Position numbers and translations under genes: made by a program | The notes under the pieces: model-generated | Told to the model about the DNA's origin: nothing | The model's input: the letters and a program-made list of their open reading frames with translations, nothing else | The model's database searches: none | Shown: positions 17,529 through 26,801 of the stretch, piece by piece | Layout of the letters: every line of letters begins with the position of its first letter | Position numbering within the stretch: the first letter of the stretch is position 1 | Source of the DNA: Gammaproteobacteria bacterium | Lineage (GTDB): Bacteria; Pseudomonadota; Gammaproteobacteria; Pseudomonadales; UBA5518 | Direction: 5' to 3' | NCBI GenBank assembly: GCA_016705365.1 | Contig: JADIYI010000009.1 | Location: 62,001-126,000, forward strand | Length of the DNA stretch: 64,000 nt

Positions 17529-18677
17529 ATGCCGATCAGTGCAATCCAGGACATCATCGACGACATTCGCCTCGGCCGGATGGTGATCCTGATGGACGAC
17601 GAGGATCGCGAGAACGAAGGCGATCTGATCATCGCCGCGGAGGCCGTAACCGCGGAGCACATCACCTTTTTTGCCTCCCATGCCTGCGGCCTGATCTGTC
17701 TGCCGATCACCGAGGAGCGCGCACGACGGCTGGCACTGCCGCTGATGGTGCAAAAGAACCAGTCGCAGCACGAGACCAATTTCACCGTCTCCATCGACGC
17801 CGCGGTATTGCCCGCCGCCGGCATCACCTCCGCGGGCCGCGCGGCCACCGTACGGGCCGCGATCGCGCGTGATGCGGTGCCCACCGACATCGTGCAGCCC
17901 GGCCACATCTTTCCGCTGGTCGCGAAACCCGGCGGGGTACTGACGCGCGCCGGACACACCGAGGCCGGATGTGATCTGGCACGGCTCGCCGGTTTCGAAT
18001 CGGCGGCACTGATCGTGGAGATCGTCAACGAGGACGGCACGATGGCACGTCGGCCCCAGCTCGAGGAATTTGCCGCGCGCCACGAACTGCGCATCGGCAC
18101 CATCGCCGACCTGATCGCCTACCGCGCCCTGCACGACCAGACTGTGGCCCGAAAACATGAAAGGGAAATCGACACCGCCTTCGGACGTTTTCGCCTGATC
18201 AGCTATCGCGACCTGATCGATGGCACGCTGCATTTCTCGCTGGTCAAGGGCGAGATCGATCCGGTCGAACCGACCCTGGTGCGCGTGCATGTGCTGAACT
18301 TGCTGCGCGACATCTTCCAGACCGAGCGCCCCGGCATGGCGCGCAGCTGGTCACTGAACGATGCGATGCGCCGTATAGAGCGTGAGGGAAGCGGCGTCGT
18401 GGTGCTGGTGACGCGAAGCGAATCACCCGAGGACCTGGCAGCGCAGATCGAGATATTTCCGGATGTACCGCAAGCGCGCGGCACGCCGAGCGAGAAGGGA
18501 CATCACTTCTGGCGCGTAAACGGCACCGGCTCGCAGATACTGAAGGATCTCGGCGTGCACCACATGCGCCTGCTCAGCTCGCCCACCCGCTTCAGCGCCA
18601 TCTCGGGATTCAACCTCGAAATCACCGAGTTCATCGAAAACACCCGCGAGCGGCAATCGCCTGCCGGTTCCTGTTAG
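17529..18677 (+). CDS. ribB: 3,4-dihydroxy-2-butanone-4-phosphate synthase with degenerate GTP cyclohydrolase II domain
   Basis: A 382-residue RibBA-type protein. The N-terminal RibB part is complete: ILMDDEDRENEGDLI near residues 20-34, F-A-S-H-A-C-G-L-I-C, and RAGHTEAGCDLARLAG near 140-155. It makes 3,4-dihydroxy-2-butanone 4-phosphate from ribulose 5-phosphate for riboflavin. The C-terminal part aligns with GTP cyclohydrolase II but lacks the C-x(10)-C-x-C zinc cysteines (only V-R-V-H-V-L-N-L-L-R-D remains), so it is probably not active. That is common for ribB of pseudomonad-type bacteria. No FMN riboswitch is evident upstream. ATG at 17529 fits the family start, though no strong ribosome site is seen; ATG 17496 is an alternative. 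Confidence 0.88.
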   Translation: MPISAIQDIIDDIRLGRMVILMDDEDRENEGDLIIAAEAVTAEHITFFASHACGLICLPITEERARRLALPLMVQKNQSQHETNFTVSIDAAVLPAAGITSAGRAATVRAAIARDAVPTDIVQPGHIFPLVAKPGGVLTRAGHTEAGCDLARLAGFESAALIVEIVNEDGTMARRPQLEEFAARHELRIGTIADLIAYRALHDQTVARKHEREIDTAFGRFRLISYRDLIDGTLHFSLVKGEIDPVEPTLVRVHVLNLLRDIFQTERPGMARSWSLNDAMRRIEREGSGVVVLVTRSESPEDLAAQIEIFPDVPQARGTPSEKGHHFWRVNGTGSQILKDLGVHHMRLLSSPTRFSAISGFNLEITEFIENTRERQSPAGSC

Positions 18678-18724
18678 ATGATGGTCGTGCTTCAACTACG
18701 TTGGTATCTTTCGAGGACGAATCG

Positions 18725-19825
18725 ATGAGAGCGGCAGTACTGGAATCCGTCGGCAAACCGATCGTGGTGCACCATGACGTGGAGATCATCGCGCCGCGTG
18801 CCGGAGAGGTACGCGTGCGCGTGCATTACTGTGGTTTGTGTCATTCCGACTACAGCGTGGTGAGCGGCGCTTTCCCGGCCGCGGGTCCGATCATACTGGG
18901 GCACGAGGCCTCCGGGATCATCGATTCGGTGGGTGCCGGCGTTACTCATCTCGCGCCGGGCGATCCGGTCGTCCTCAGTCCCTTGCCGCCCTGCGGATCA
19001 TGCTATTTCTGCCTGCGCAACCAGCACAGCCTGTGCGTGAACGGCATGGGTCTTGCGACTTCCGCTTTGCCCGACGGCCAAACCGGCCTGTCACGCGGCG
19101 GCCAAGCCATCCTGCGCGGCGTCGGTCTCGGTGCGCTGGCCGAGTACGTGATCACACCTGCCGCCGGTGCCATCAAGGTGGATGCCGATGTGCCGCTCGA
19201 TATCGCCTGCGTGATCGGCTGCGCGGTGCAAACCGGCGTCGGCGCGGTACTGAATACCGCGAATGTCGAAGCAGGAGCCACCGTGCTGATACAGGGCCTG
19301 GGCGGCGTCGGGCTTGCGACCGTGCAGGGCGCGCGCATTGCCGGTGCCTCGCTGGTAGTCGCCTCCGATCCGATCGCCGCACGGCGCGAGGCGGCGCACG
19401 CCTTCGGCGCGACCCATACCATTGACCCGCTTGCCCAGGATCTGGGTACCGAGATCATGCGTCTGACCGCGAACATCGGGGTCGATTACGCGTTCGAGAC
19501 CGCGGGACGCGCCGCGCTGATAGAGAGCTGCCTGGCGCTGACCCGCTCGGGAGGCACGACCGTGTGCGTAGGCGCACCACCGTTGGAGGAGAATGTCACG
19601 ATCAACAACGTGGTAATCTTCGCCTCGACCGAAAAAAAGCTGTGCGGGTGTCTGCTCGGGAGTTGCAACTCCCCGCGCGATATTCCGCGTCTGGTCGCGC
19701 TGTGGCGAAGCGGACAACTCGATCTCGGGAGCATGGTGACATCGCGCCGCCCGCTGGCAGAGATCAACGAGGGCTTCGCGGATCTCGCGGCGGGCCGGGG
19801 CATACGCACGGTGATCTCGATCTAG
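18725..19825 (+). CDS. Zinc-dependent alcohol dehydrogenase (class III-like MDR)
   Basis: A 366-residue MDR dehydrogenase. C-G-L-C-H-S-D gives the first zinc ligand and LGHEAS the His-Glu pair. The structural-zinc lobe C-G-S-C-Y-F-C-L-R-N-Q-H-S-L-C is complete. The Rossmann motif QGLGGVGLATVQGA is typical of the class III/arylalcohol subgroup (Zn-dependent, NAD-linked). The ATG at 18725 follows GAGGA with a 7-base gap. It stands alone between ribB and the HDOD gene, about 47 bases after ribB. The substrate is unknown; aromatic or medium-chain primary alcohols are typical for this subgroup. Confidence 0.9.
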   Translation: MRAAVLESVGKPIVVHHDVEIIAPRAGEVRVRVHYCGLCHSDYSVVSGAFPAAGPIILGHEASGIIDSVGAGVTHLAPGDPVVLSPLPPCGSCYFCLRNQHSLCVNGMGLATSALPDGQTGLSRGGQAILRGVGLGALAEYVITPAAGAIKVDADVPLDIACVIGCAVQTGVGAVLNTANVEAGATVLIQGLGGVGLATVQGARIAGASLVVASDPIAARREAAHAFGATHTIDPLAQDLGTEIMRLTANIGVDYAFETAGRAALIESCLALTRSGGTTVCVGAPPLEENVTINNVVIFASTEKKLCGCLLGSCNSPRDIPRLVALWRSGQLDLGSMVTSRRPLAEINEGFADLAAGRGIRTVISI

Positions 19826-19853
19826 CCAACGGTCAGGACAGCCGGAGGGCGTG

Positions 19854-20708
19854 ATGACGACTGCGCACGCGCTGGTGGCAGATATCCGCGAACTGGTCAG
19901 CCTGCCCGAAGCCTATCTGCATATCCAGGGTCTGATGCGCGATCCGCACAGCTCGGTCGAGGATTTCACGCGCGCCGTGCAGAATGATCCTGGCCTCGTC
20001 GCGCGCGTGCTGCAGGTGGCCAACAGCGCCTTCTTCGGGCTGAGCCGCAAGGTTGAAACCATCTCGCTGGCAATCAACCTGATGGGCATATCGCGGCTCC
20101 ACGACCTGGTGCTTGCCACCTCGGTGATCAGCACCTTCAACGGTTTGCGGGTGACCGAGATGGATATGACGAGGTTCTGGCGGCGCAGTATCCATACCGG
20201 TATCCTGGCACGAATGCTGGCCGAGGAGTGCGGTATCTTCGACAGCGAACGGCTGTTCGTCAGCGGACTGCTGCACGATATCGGGCACCTGGTGATGTAT
20301 CTGCGCATACCCCAGCAAGCGCTCGCCGCGATGGTCCAGTCACGGGAGCAGTCGCGCCCGTTGCGGGCCATCGAAAAGGAACTGCTCGGCTTCGATTACT
20401 GCGAAGTCGGCGCCGCACTGATGCAGGCGTGGCGGTTCCCGGAAAGCCTGCAGGAAATCTGCCGTCTGCATGCCGACCCCGGGAGTGCGCGCCAGTTTCC
20501 GCGCGAAACCGCGCTCGTGAACCTCGCGCAACACGTGGTGGCAAGCGGCGATGCGCAAGCTCACAGCCTGCCTTTCGTGGCACCCCTCGACGCGATTGCG
20601 CTGCAGCTTGCCGGCCTCGGTCCCCAAGCGTTGGCACAGGTGAGCGCCGCCTCGCAGGCACCACTGGCCGAAACCCTGGAGTTGCTGCTTCCGCGGCGTG
20701 CGGCCTGA
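19854..20708 (+). CDS. HDOD domain signalling protein
   Basis: A 284-residue HDOD protein. The HDOD core covers about residues 12-210, with D-P-x-L-V-A-R-V-L-Q-V-A-N-S-A-F-F-G and the L-L-H-D-I-G-H-L remnant of an HD motif (H-D retained). HDOD proteins act in signal transduction, often with diguanylate cyclase or chemotaxis systems, and most lack phosphohydrolase activity. No other output domain is fused. The ATG at 19854 has GGAGG ending 5 bases upstream; a GTG three bases earlier is too close. It converges on dgkA with 7 bases between the stops. Confidence 0.9.
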   Translation: MTTAHALVADIRELVSLPEAYLHIQGLMRDPHSSVEDFTRAVQNDPGLVARVLQVANSAFFGLSRKVETISLAINLMGISRLHDLVLATSVISTFNGLRVTEMDMTRFWRRSIHTGILARMLAEECGIFDSERLFVSGLLHDIGHLVMYLRIPQQALAAMVQSREQSRPLRAIEKELLGFDYCEVGAALMQAWRFPESLQEICRLHADPGSARQFPRETALVNLAQHVVASGDAQAHSLPFVAPLDAIALQLAGLGPQALAQVSAASQAPLAETLELLLPRRAA

Positions 20709-20715
20709 GAGCCTC

Positions 20716-21096
20716 TCAGAGGAGGAGATGGGGCGCGAAAACCAGCGCGCCGATCAGCGCCGCGGCGAGCGAGGCCAGCAGCACCGCCGCCGCGGCAATG
20801 TCCTTGGCGTGCTTGATCAGCGCATGATGGTCCGGTACCGCGGCATCGGCCAGGAACTCGATCGCGGTATTGAGCGATTCCGCCATCCACACCAGTCCGA
20901 TCGCACCCACCAGCAAGGCCCAGTCACGCCCGGGCAGCGCAAAATGGATTCCGGCGCCAACCACCACCAGCGTCGCGACGGCATGTATCCAGGCGTTGGG
21001 CTGGGTGCGGATCATCACCCACAGCCCCGCGAAGGCATACCTGAAACTTGCAATCCGTCCGCGCACCATCGCGCCGCTACTCCGTGAAATTTCCAT
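20716..21096 (-). CDS. dgkA: Diacylglycerol kinase
   Basis: A 126-residue integral membrane kinase with three predicted helices. The family signature is present in altered form: E-S-L-N-T-A-I-E near residues 73-80 (usually EGLNTAIE), followed about 15 residues later by A-K-D-I-A-A-A-A-V. It phosphorylates diacylglycerol (or undecaprenol) with ATP, recycling lipid made during membrane-derived oligosaccharide synthesis. The ATG at 21096 lies inside the end of the upstream peptidase gene (20-base overlap), so expression is likely coupled. Confidence 0.9.
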   Translation of the reverse strand: MEISRSSGAMVRGRIASFRYAFAGLWVMIRTQPNAWIHAVATLVVVGAGIHFALPGRDWALLVGAIGLVWMAESLNTAIEFLADAAVPDHHALIKHAKDIAAAAVLLASLAAALIGALVFAPHLLL

Positions 21097-22159
21097 CGGA
21101 CGTCATGGTAGCTGCGTGCTCCAGGACCAGCAATCGCGCCTCGCGCCGGGCGGCAGGAAGCTCGGACAGGACGCGGGCGGCGGCATGGAACGAGGACAGA
21201 TCGCGCTGGTGCTCGAGCAGCAATTGCTCGAAGGCGCCCACCCAGCGCTGGTAATTCGCGAGACTGGCCAGGCGCGCGTTGTTGAGCGGAGCACGCATCC
21301 AGGCATCGAAGCGCTCAGGTGCCGGCCAGCTTGCGCTTGCCCGCGCATACTCGGTGCGCAGATCTTCCAGTACACTCGCCTTGCGCTCGCGCATCAGCGG
21401 CGCCGCGAGCGGCTGTCGATACAGCAGTTCGAGCCGCTCGCGCGTCGCCGCCAGCAGTGCGGAGAACTGCGCTTCGGTCTGCTGCTCGCGCAGGTATTGC
21501 GCATACGCGGTGTCGTCGCCTTCCTGCGCCAGCCAGCGGCGCACACCCTCGCGTTCCACGACGCGGGCAAAACTCTCGGAGAACTCGGTATCGCCGCTTG
21601 CGTACAGCACCTGGTGGGCCAGCTCGTGGAATACCAGTGCCGCCAGGGCAGGCTCGTCACGATCGATCCAGGTATCGAGCACCGGATCCGCGAACCAGCC
21701 AAGCGTCGAGTAGGCGGTCACCCCGTAAACATGGGTATCGAAACCGCGCCGGGCCATTTTCGCGGCAAAGCGCTCGGCGCGCGCACGTTCGAAATAGCCG
21801 CGGTAATTCACGCAACCGGCAACCGGAAAGCACCAGCTGGTCGCGGTTACCGAGAACTCGCCGCTCGCCACCACGTTCCACACCACGAAATCGCGACCAG
21901 TGGCGACAAAACTGTCGAAACCGCGCGTATTTTCCATTCCCAGCGACTGACGCGCGAATTCGCGCAACCCGTTCACCGTGCGCAGCCGTTCCCGCAGCGC
22001 GGAATCGGTTGAAGGATCAGCGAGCAGGCGCTCGAGCGGCTGACGCGCCGCGAAAAGTTGCGCCTGTCCCCACGCAGCCTGCCCCATGTAGGACATGCTT
22101 TCGCAACCCGGGAGCGCCATGGCAAACGCTGCCAGCAGCACACCTCGCCGACGCCACAC
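21077..22159 (-). CDS. Putative zinc aminopeptidase (COG4324-type)
   Basis: A 360-residue protein with the zinc-protease motif FHELAHQVLY (HExxH) near residues 178-187 and a possible lipoprotein signal ending A-L-P-G-C (Cys19). A downstream Glu in F-S-E-S-F-A-R-V-V-E-R-E-G, about 20 residues on, fits a gluzincin-like third ligand. The whole matches the 'predicted aminopeptidase' family of gammaproteobacteria. The start is GTG at 22159, four bases after the sppA stop; GTG at residue 7 is an alternative. Predicted to sit at the membrane facing the periplasm, next to SppA, another envelope peptidase. Confidence 0.85.
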   Translation of the reverse strand: MWRRRGVLLAAFAMALPGCESMSYMGQAAWGQAQLFAARQPLERLLADPSTDSALRERLRTVNGLREFARQSLGMENTRGFDSFVATGRDFVVWNVVASGEFSVTATSWCFPVAGCVNYRGYFERARAERFAAKMARRGFDTHVYGVTAYSTLGWFADPVLDTWIDRDEPALAALVFHELAHQVLYASGDTEFSESFARVVEREGVRRWLAQEGDDTAYAQYLREQQTEAQFSALLAATRERLELLYRQPLAAPLMRERKASVLEDLRTEYARASASWPAPERFDAWMRAPLNNARLASLANYQRWVGAFEQLLLEHQRDLSSFHAAARVLSELPAARREARLLVLEHAATMTSDGNFTE

Positions 22160-22162
22160 GGA

Positions 22163-24001
22163 TCAGAACACGGCGCAGACGGTACAGATCGCGTATTGCG
22201 AGCGCGGATCCTGCAAACGCCCGAGCAACGTCAGCGGCTCAGGCGGCAGGTACAGCATATGCGCACCGCTCAACGCCTTGCCCAACAACGTATCCGGTGA
22301 CAGCGAAAGCCTCGCGAGCAACTGGCTGCTCCACGATGCCGGCTCCTCGATATAGCGGGTATCGTAACTGTCGAGCTTGGCCAGGCGCGCGGCCGCGGCC
22401 AGCGCCTGCTCCAGATTGCCCAACTGATCGACCAGCCCGTTGGCCTGTGCCTGGGTGCCGGTCCAGGCGCGCCCCTGCGCGACCTCCTCCACTTTTTCCG
22501 GGCTCATCTTGCGCCCGTCGGCCACGATATCGACGAACCGGCGGTAGGTATGCTCATTTGCCATCCGCAGTACCGCCTCGAGTTGCGGCGACAGCGGACG
22601 CGAGAGGTCCATCCCCCCGGCAATCGAGGTGGTACCCAGGCCGTCGTTGTTGATGCCGAGCTCGTTCAGTCCCCGTGCGATACTCGGAAATGCGCTCAGC
22701 ACACCGATGGAGCCGGTGAGCGTGGTGGCGCTTGCCCAGATTTCATCGGCGGGCGCGGCAATCCAGTAGCCTCCCGATGCGGCGACACTGCCCATCGATG
22801 CCACCAGCGGCTTGCCGGTGGCCCGAAACTCGAGCAACGCCTCGCGGATGATCTCGGAGGCGAAGCCACTGCCACCGGGCGAGTCGATGCGCAGAACCAG
22901 CGCTTTCACGCTGTCATCCCTGGCCGCCTCGCGCACCAGGGCCGCCAGCGAATCCCCGCCCACATTGCCCGCGGGCTGCTTGCCGTCGAGAATCATCCCG
23001 CTCGCCACGATCACGCCAACGACCGCCTCGCCACGCTCGCCATCGAGTTCGAAGACCGGGCGCACGGCGCTCAGGTAATCGCGGAAATTCACCGCCGAGA
23101 AATGCCCCTCGTCGTCTTCTCCCACCATTTCCGCCAGCGTCGCGTCCATCTCGCCACGGGTCATCAGCGAATCCACGAAACCGTACTCCATGGCCGCAGC
23201 CCCTGCGTCGCCCCCGTGGCGCGCGAAGATGGCATCGATGCCGTTGGCGTAGTGATCGACCGCCTCGGCGGGCAGCTTGCGCCGTACGGTAACCACGCCG
23301 GTATAAGCGCTCCAGATCTCCTGCAGCAGGCTGCCGGTCGCTATCCGGTCGGCGTCCGACATATTGCCCCGTTCCATGAATTCGAAGGCTGATTTGAAAG
23401 TTCCCGAACGGAAAACGTGCAGGTCGATCTTCAGTTTTTCGAGTGCATCACCATAGTAATTGCGATAGGCCGCATAGCCGCTGAGATCGACCATGCCCAT
23501 CGGATGCATCCAGATCTCGTCGGCTTGCGCGGCCAGCAGGTACTGGTCCTGCGAATAGGAATCGCCGATCGCGATGATCTTGCGCCCGGTGGAGCGGAAG
23601 GCCTCGAGCGCCGCGGCGATGTCGCGCGTCTTGGTGATACCCGCGCCTTTCAGGGCATCGGTGGCGAGCACGATCGCGCCGATCCGCTGGTCATCGCGCG
23701 CATGCACGATCGCATCGAGAATATCCTTGAGCAGCGTTTCGCGATCCTGACCCTCGGCACCGCCCAGCAGTTGCGCCAACGGGTCGACGATACTCAGTTG
23801 TTCCACCACGCGCCCCGAGGGGTCCACGACCAGCGCGGCGCGCTCGGGTATGCCGGCCCCGCGATCGGCCGAAAACATCACGATCGCGATCGCAATAAAC
23901 AGCAGAAAGAACAGGTTTGCGAGGGATGTCCTCAACCAGGTCAGCAGCGCCCACAACCCACCGAAGAAGCGGCGGATCAGACTCTTGCGCTCTTGTGTCA
24001 T
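22163..24001 (-). CDS. sppA: Signal peptide peptidase SppA, 67-kDa type
   Basis: A 612-residue membrane protease. One N-terminal membrane helix (about residues 22-44) precedes two tandem S49 domains. The catalytic dyad is in separate domains, as in E. coli SppA: Lys near residue 202 in GTFKSAFEFMERG and the nucleophile Ser near 402 in GSVAASGGYW. It digests cleaved signal peptides in the inner membrane. The ATG at 24001 has GGAG about 9 bases upstream; the in-frame extension upstream is not protein-like. It follows DUF2069 by 16 bases and precedes the aminopeptidase, forming a run with dgkA. Confidence 0.93.
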   Translation of the reverse strand: MTQERKSLIRRFFGGLWALLTWLRTSLANLFFLLFIAIAIVMFSADRGAGIPERAALVVDPSGRVVEQLSIVDPLAQLLGGAEGQDRETLLKDILDAIVHARDDQRIGAIVLATDALKGAGITKTRDIAAALEAFRSTGRKIIAIGDSYSQDQYLLAAQADEIWMHPMGMVDLSGYAAYRNYYGDALEKLKIDLHVFRSGTFKSAFEFMERGNMSDADRIATGSLLQEIWSAYTGVVTVRRKLPAEAVDHYANGIDAIFARHGGDAGAAAMEYGFVDSLMTRGEMDATLAEMVGEDDEGHFSAVNFRDYLSAVRPVFELDGERGEAVVGVIVASGMILDGKQPAGNVGGDSLAALVREAARDDSVKALVLRIDSPGGSGFASEIIREALLEFRATGKPLVASMGSVAASGGYWIAAPADEIWASATTLTGSIGVLSAFPSIARGLNELGINNDGLGTTSIAGGMDLSRPLSPQLEAVLRMANEHTYRRFVDIVADGRKMSPEKVEEVAQGRAWTGTQAQANGLVDQLGNLEQALAAAARLAKLDSYDTRYIEEPASWSSQLLARLSLSPDTLLGKALSGAHMLYLPPEPLTLLGRLQDPRSQYAICTVCAVF

Positions 24002-24017
24002 GCGCGATTTTCTCCGT

Positions 24018-24398
24018 TCAGGAACTGCGACCGGCGATTTCCCGCTGGCGCCAGCGAGCATAGAACATCGCCGCATTGAAAAGAATCACGTTGCACAGCA
24101 GTTCGAGCCATTCCCTGGAATCCGCGGGTGTCCGGAACAACTCGTCGACCGTGAACATGAAGTATGCCAACAGCACAAAGCACAGCCACAGATAGGTCTT
24201 CCATGCCCCGCGCAACAAGCCCGGCAGGAAGACGATCAGCGGCCCGATCGAGATAACCCACCAGAAGGCACGCGATGCCGGCTCCAGGCGCACGATGCCG
24301 AACACCTCGATCGACAGCAGCAGGATCAGCATCGCGTAGCACCCGAGCGCAACACGTTGTGCAAGCAAGACCCTGCGGTGCAAGGAACCGGTGCTCAT
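24018..24398 (-). CDS. DUF2069 membrane protein
   Basis: A 126-residue inner-membrane protein with four predicted helices, including FWWVISIGPLIVFLPGLL and Y-L-W-L-C-F-V-L-L-A-Y-F. It matches DUF2069, a gammaproteobacterial family that typically follows wrbA, as it does here. Function is unknown. The ATG at 24398 overlaps the wrbA stop as ATGA, so translation is coupled. Confidence 0.9.
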   Translation of the reverse strand: MSTGSLHRRVLLAQRVALGCYAMLILLLSIEVFGIVRLEPASRAFWWVISIGPLIVFLPGLLRGAWKTYLWLCFVLLAYFMFTVDELFRTPADSREWLELLCNVILFNAAMFYARWRQREIAGRSS

Positions 24399-25012
24399 CG
24401 CGGCGCTCCGCGCGGCAACGCCAGCGCCAGGCGTGCGATGCGCCGACCGAGCGCCTGGCACAGCGCCGTCTCGTGCGCATCGACGGGGCGCGCCCCGTCG
24501 GCGCCCGCCCAGTGCGATGCACCGTAGGGCGTGCCTCCAGCGCCGGTCTGCATCAGGCCGGACTCGCTGTAGGGCAGCCCGCAGCACACCATGCCGTGAT
24601 GCAACAGCGGCAGCATCATGCTGAGCAGCGTGCTCTCCTGCCCGCCGTGCAGGCTCGCGGTGGAGGTGAACACACCCGCCGGCCGATCGATCAGCGCGCC
24701 GCTCAGCCACAGGCTGGAAGTGCCATCGATAAAATATTTCAGCGCCGCGGCCATGTTGCCAAAACGCGTGGGGCTGCCGAGCACCAGGCCGGCCGCGTTA
24801 CGCAGGTCGTCTTCCTCGCAGTACAATGCGCCCGCCTGCGGCATATCCGGCTCGCCCGGCTCGCACACGGTCGACACCGCCGGCACGGTACGCAAGCGTG
24901 CCCCGATGCCACGCACCGAATCGACCCCGATGCCGACCTGCTCAGCGAGACGCGCGGTGGCTCCGTGACGGCTGTAGTAGAGCACCAGCACGTAGGGGTC
25001 GGGGGTACTCAT
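24395..25012 (-). CDS. NAD(P)H:quinone oxidoreductase, WrbA-like
   Basis: A 205-residue flavodoxin-like protein. The FMN phosphate loop Y-S-R-H-G-A-T-A-R-L-A is near residues 12-22, G-S-P-T-R-F-G-N-M-A-A-A-L-K-Y-F-I-D-G-T near 85-104, and a F-T-S-T-A-S-L-H-G-G-Q-E-S-T-L motif follows near 117-131, all typical of WrbA. It reduces quinones by two electrons, limiting radical formation. Start ATG at 25012 is taken because the family begins at this point; no strong ribosome site is visible. It is paired with DUF2069 by a 4-base overlap and is divergent from the YihY gene. Confidence 0.9.
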   Translation of the reverse strand: MSTPDPYVLVLYYSRHGATARLAEQVGIGVDSVRGIGARLRTVPAVSTVCEPGEPDMPQAGALYCEEDDLRNAAGLVLGSPTRFGNMAAALKYFIDGTSSLWLSGALIDRPAGVFTSTASLHGGQESTLLSMMLPLLHHGMVCCGLPYSESGLMQTGAGGTPYGASHWAGADGARPVDAHETALCQALGRRIARLALALPRGAPR

Positions 25013-25092
25013 GGGAGCGCTGCGGGCATGACGTGTCCGGATCGGTCTGGTTAAATGCATCGACGCAAGAGCAGGGATTATAGACCAGCAAC

Positions 25093-26367
25093 ATGTCCGA
25101 CCGATCACGACCGATAGACGCGATCATTGCCGATGTGGGCGGCTTCCTGCGCTACCTGGGCGGGCGCATGATCGAGGATCGCTGCCAGCAGACCGCGGCG
25201 GCGCTCACCTGGGTGACGCTGTTCGCATTGGTACCCATGCTCACCGTGTTTTATTCGATCCTCTCCCTGGTGCCGGGATTCCAGGCTCTCGGCGATCAGC
25301 TCCAGACCCTGGTGTTCCAGCATTTCGTGCCGAGCACCGGCGCCGAGATCCAGCAGTATCTCGCCGGCTTCGCGGAACAGGCGCGCAAGCTGACACTCGC
25401 CGGGACGCTGATGCTCGTGGTATCGGCATGGCTGATGCTGAGAACCATCGAACAGGCTTTCAACCATATCTGGCGGGTTCGCCAGGAACGGCGCGGCGTG
25501 GCGCGCTTCGTGTTGTACTGGGCGATTCTCAGTCTCGGACCGTTGTTGCTCGGCGCCGGCCTGCTGATCAGCACCTACCTGTTCTCGCTGTCGGTGTTCA
25601 GCGCGGTACCACAGACGGAACAGCTGAAATCCCTGCTGTTCGGAGTTCTGCCGGAGGTTCTCACGTTCGTGACCTTCACCCTGATCTTCGTGGCGGTGCC
25701 CAATTGCCGGGTACTGCTGCGTCATGCGGCGATCGGCGGACTGGTGAGCATGCTGCTGTTCGAGTCCGGCAAAACCCTGTTCGCCTGGGTGGTGGCCAGG
25801 AGCAGCTACACGCTGATCTACGGCGCGTTTGCGGCGCTGCCATTGTTCCTGTTGTGGTTGTACCTGTCATGGCTGGTGTTGCTGGCTGGCGCGGAATTCG
25901 TCTACTCCCTGGCCAACTACCGCGGCCAGCGTGCCCTGCAGGTACCCGATCTGTTTGCGGCGCTCGGCGTGCTCGAGCGCTTGAGCCGTCTGCACCGCAG
26001 CGGCGGCGTTCTGTGCGACAGCGAGGTCCTCGAGCACGGCTGGCTGCTCGGGCGCTTCACGATCGATCCGCAGCGCTGGGAAATCATCCGCCAGCGGCTG
26101 CTCGACGCCCGCATGCTGCGCCTCACGCAGCACGGCGAGTACGTTCTGGGCACGGATGACGGCAGCGTATCGCTGTGGGCGCTGTACCGCCTGATCGGCG
26201 CTCCCGAGACGCTGCTCCCGGACGCTGGTCTCGCCGATCTGCCCGCCTGGTATCGCCAGGCCCACACCGCCATCGCACTCGCCGATGCGCGCGCGCAACA
26301 AAGCATGGAGCAGAGCCTGCGTGAATTGTTCAACAGTCCGGAGGACATAAATGAGCCCGCGAACTGA
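25093..26367 (+). CDS. YihY/BrkB family inner-membrane protein
   Basis: A 424-residue protein with five to six predicted membrane helices between residues 33 and 270, including TAAALTWVTLFALVPML and GAFAALPLFLLWLYLSWLVL. This is the YihY/virulence factor BrkB pattern. After about residue 290 comes a soluble C-terminal region with winged-helix-like sequence, seen in many gammaproteobacterial members. The transport role is unresolved; a former RNase BN assignment of the family is considered wrong. ATG at 25093. Its 3' end overlaps the TlpA-like gene by 17 bases. Confidence 0.9.
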   Translation: MSDRSRPIDAIIADVGGFLRYLGGRMIEDRCQQTAAALTWVTLFALVPMLTVFYSILSLVPGFQALGDQLQTLVFQHFVPSTGAEIQQYLAGFAEQARKLTLAGTLMLVVSAWLMLRTIEQAFNHIWRVRQERRGVARFVLYWAILSLGPLLLGAGLLISTYLFSLSVFSAVPQTEQLKSLLFGVLPEVLTFVTFTLIFVAVPNCRVLLRHAAIGGLVSMLLFESGKTLFAWVVARSSYTLIYGAFAALPLFLLWLYLSWLVLLAGAEFVYSLANYRGQRALQVPDLFAALGVLERLSRLHRSGGVLCDSEVLEHGWLLGRFTIDPQRWEIIRQRLLDARMLRLTQHGEYVLGTDDGSVSLWALYRLIGAPETLLPDAGLADLPAWYRQAHTAIALADARAQQSMEQSLRELFNSPEDINEPAN

Positions 26368-26797
26368 GCGCCTCGCGCGCTTGCTGCTGACGATATTGCT
26401 GCTGGCCGGCTGCGCGCGCGAACAACCTGCCGACGCACCCGACCCCCTGGCACAGACCCGCGGCGAGTGGCTGTTGATCAATTACTGGGCCGAATGGTGC
26501 AAGCCCTGCATCGAGGAGATCCCGGAGCTGAACGAATTCGCACGACTCAACGCCATGCGCGCCCGGGTACTGATGGTGAACTACGACGGTGCCCGCGGTG
26601 ATGCCCTGCGCGAACAGGCACGGCGTCTCGGGATAACCACCACCCTGCTCGAATCCGACCCTGCCGCACGTTTCGGCTACCCGCGACCACAGGCATTGCC
26701 GACGACCTTCGTGATCGACCCCGACGGCAAGCTGCGCGCGACGCTGCTCGGCCCACAGACCGTGGCAAGCCTTGGCGCTGCCACGCAAGCGCCCTGA
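26351..26797 (+). CDS. TlpA-like thioredoxin-fold lipoprotein
   Basis: A 148-residue protein. The signal peptide ends in LLLAGC (lipid Cys about residue 21), then a thioredoxin fold with the active site W-C-K-P-C near residues 50-54 and the cis-Pro loop ALPTTFVIDPDG near 117-128. It should act as a membrane-tethered, periplasmic thiol-disulfide reductase. The ATG at 26351 lies in the end of the YihY gene, suggesting coupled translation. The acylphosphatase gene starts 5 bases after its stop. Confidence 0.9.
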   Translation: MSPRTERLARLLLTILLLAGCAREQPADAPDPLAQTRGEWLLINYWAEWCKPCIEEIPELNEFARLNAMRARVLMVNYDGARGDALREQARRLGITTTLLESDPAARFGYPRPQALPTTFVIDPDGKLRATLLGPQTVASLGAATQAP

Positions 26798-26801
26798 CAC
26801 G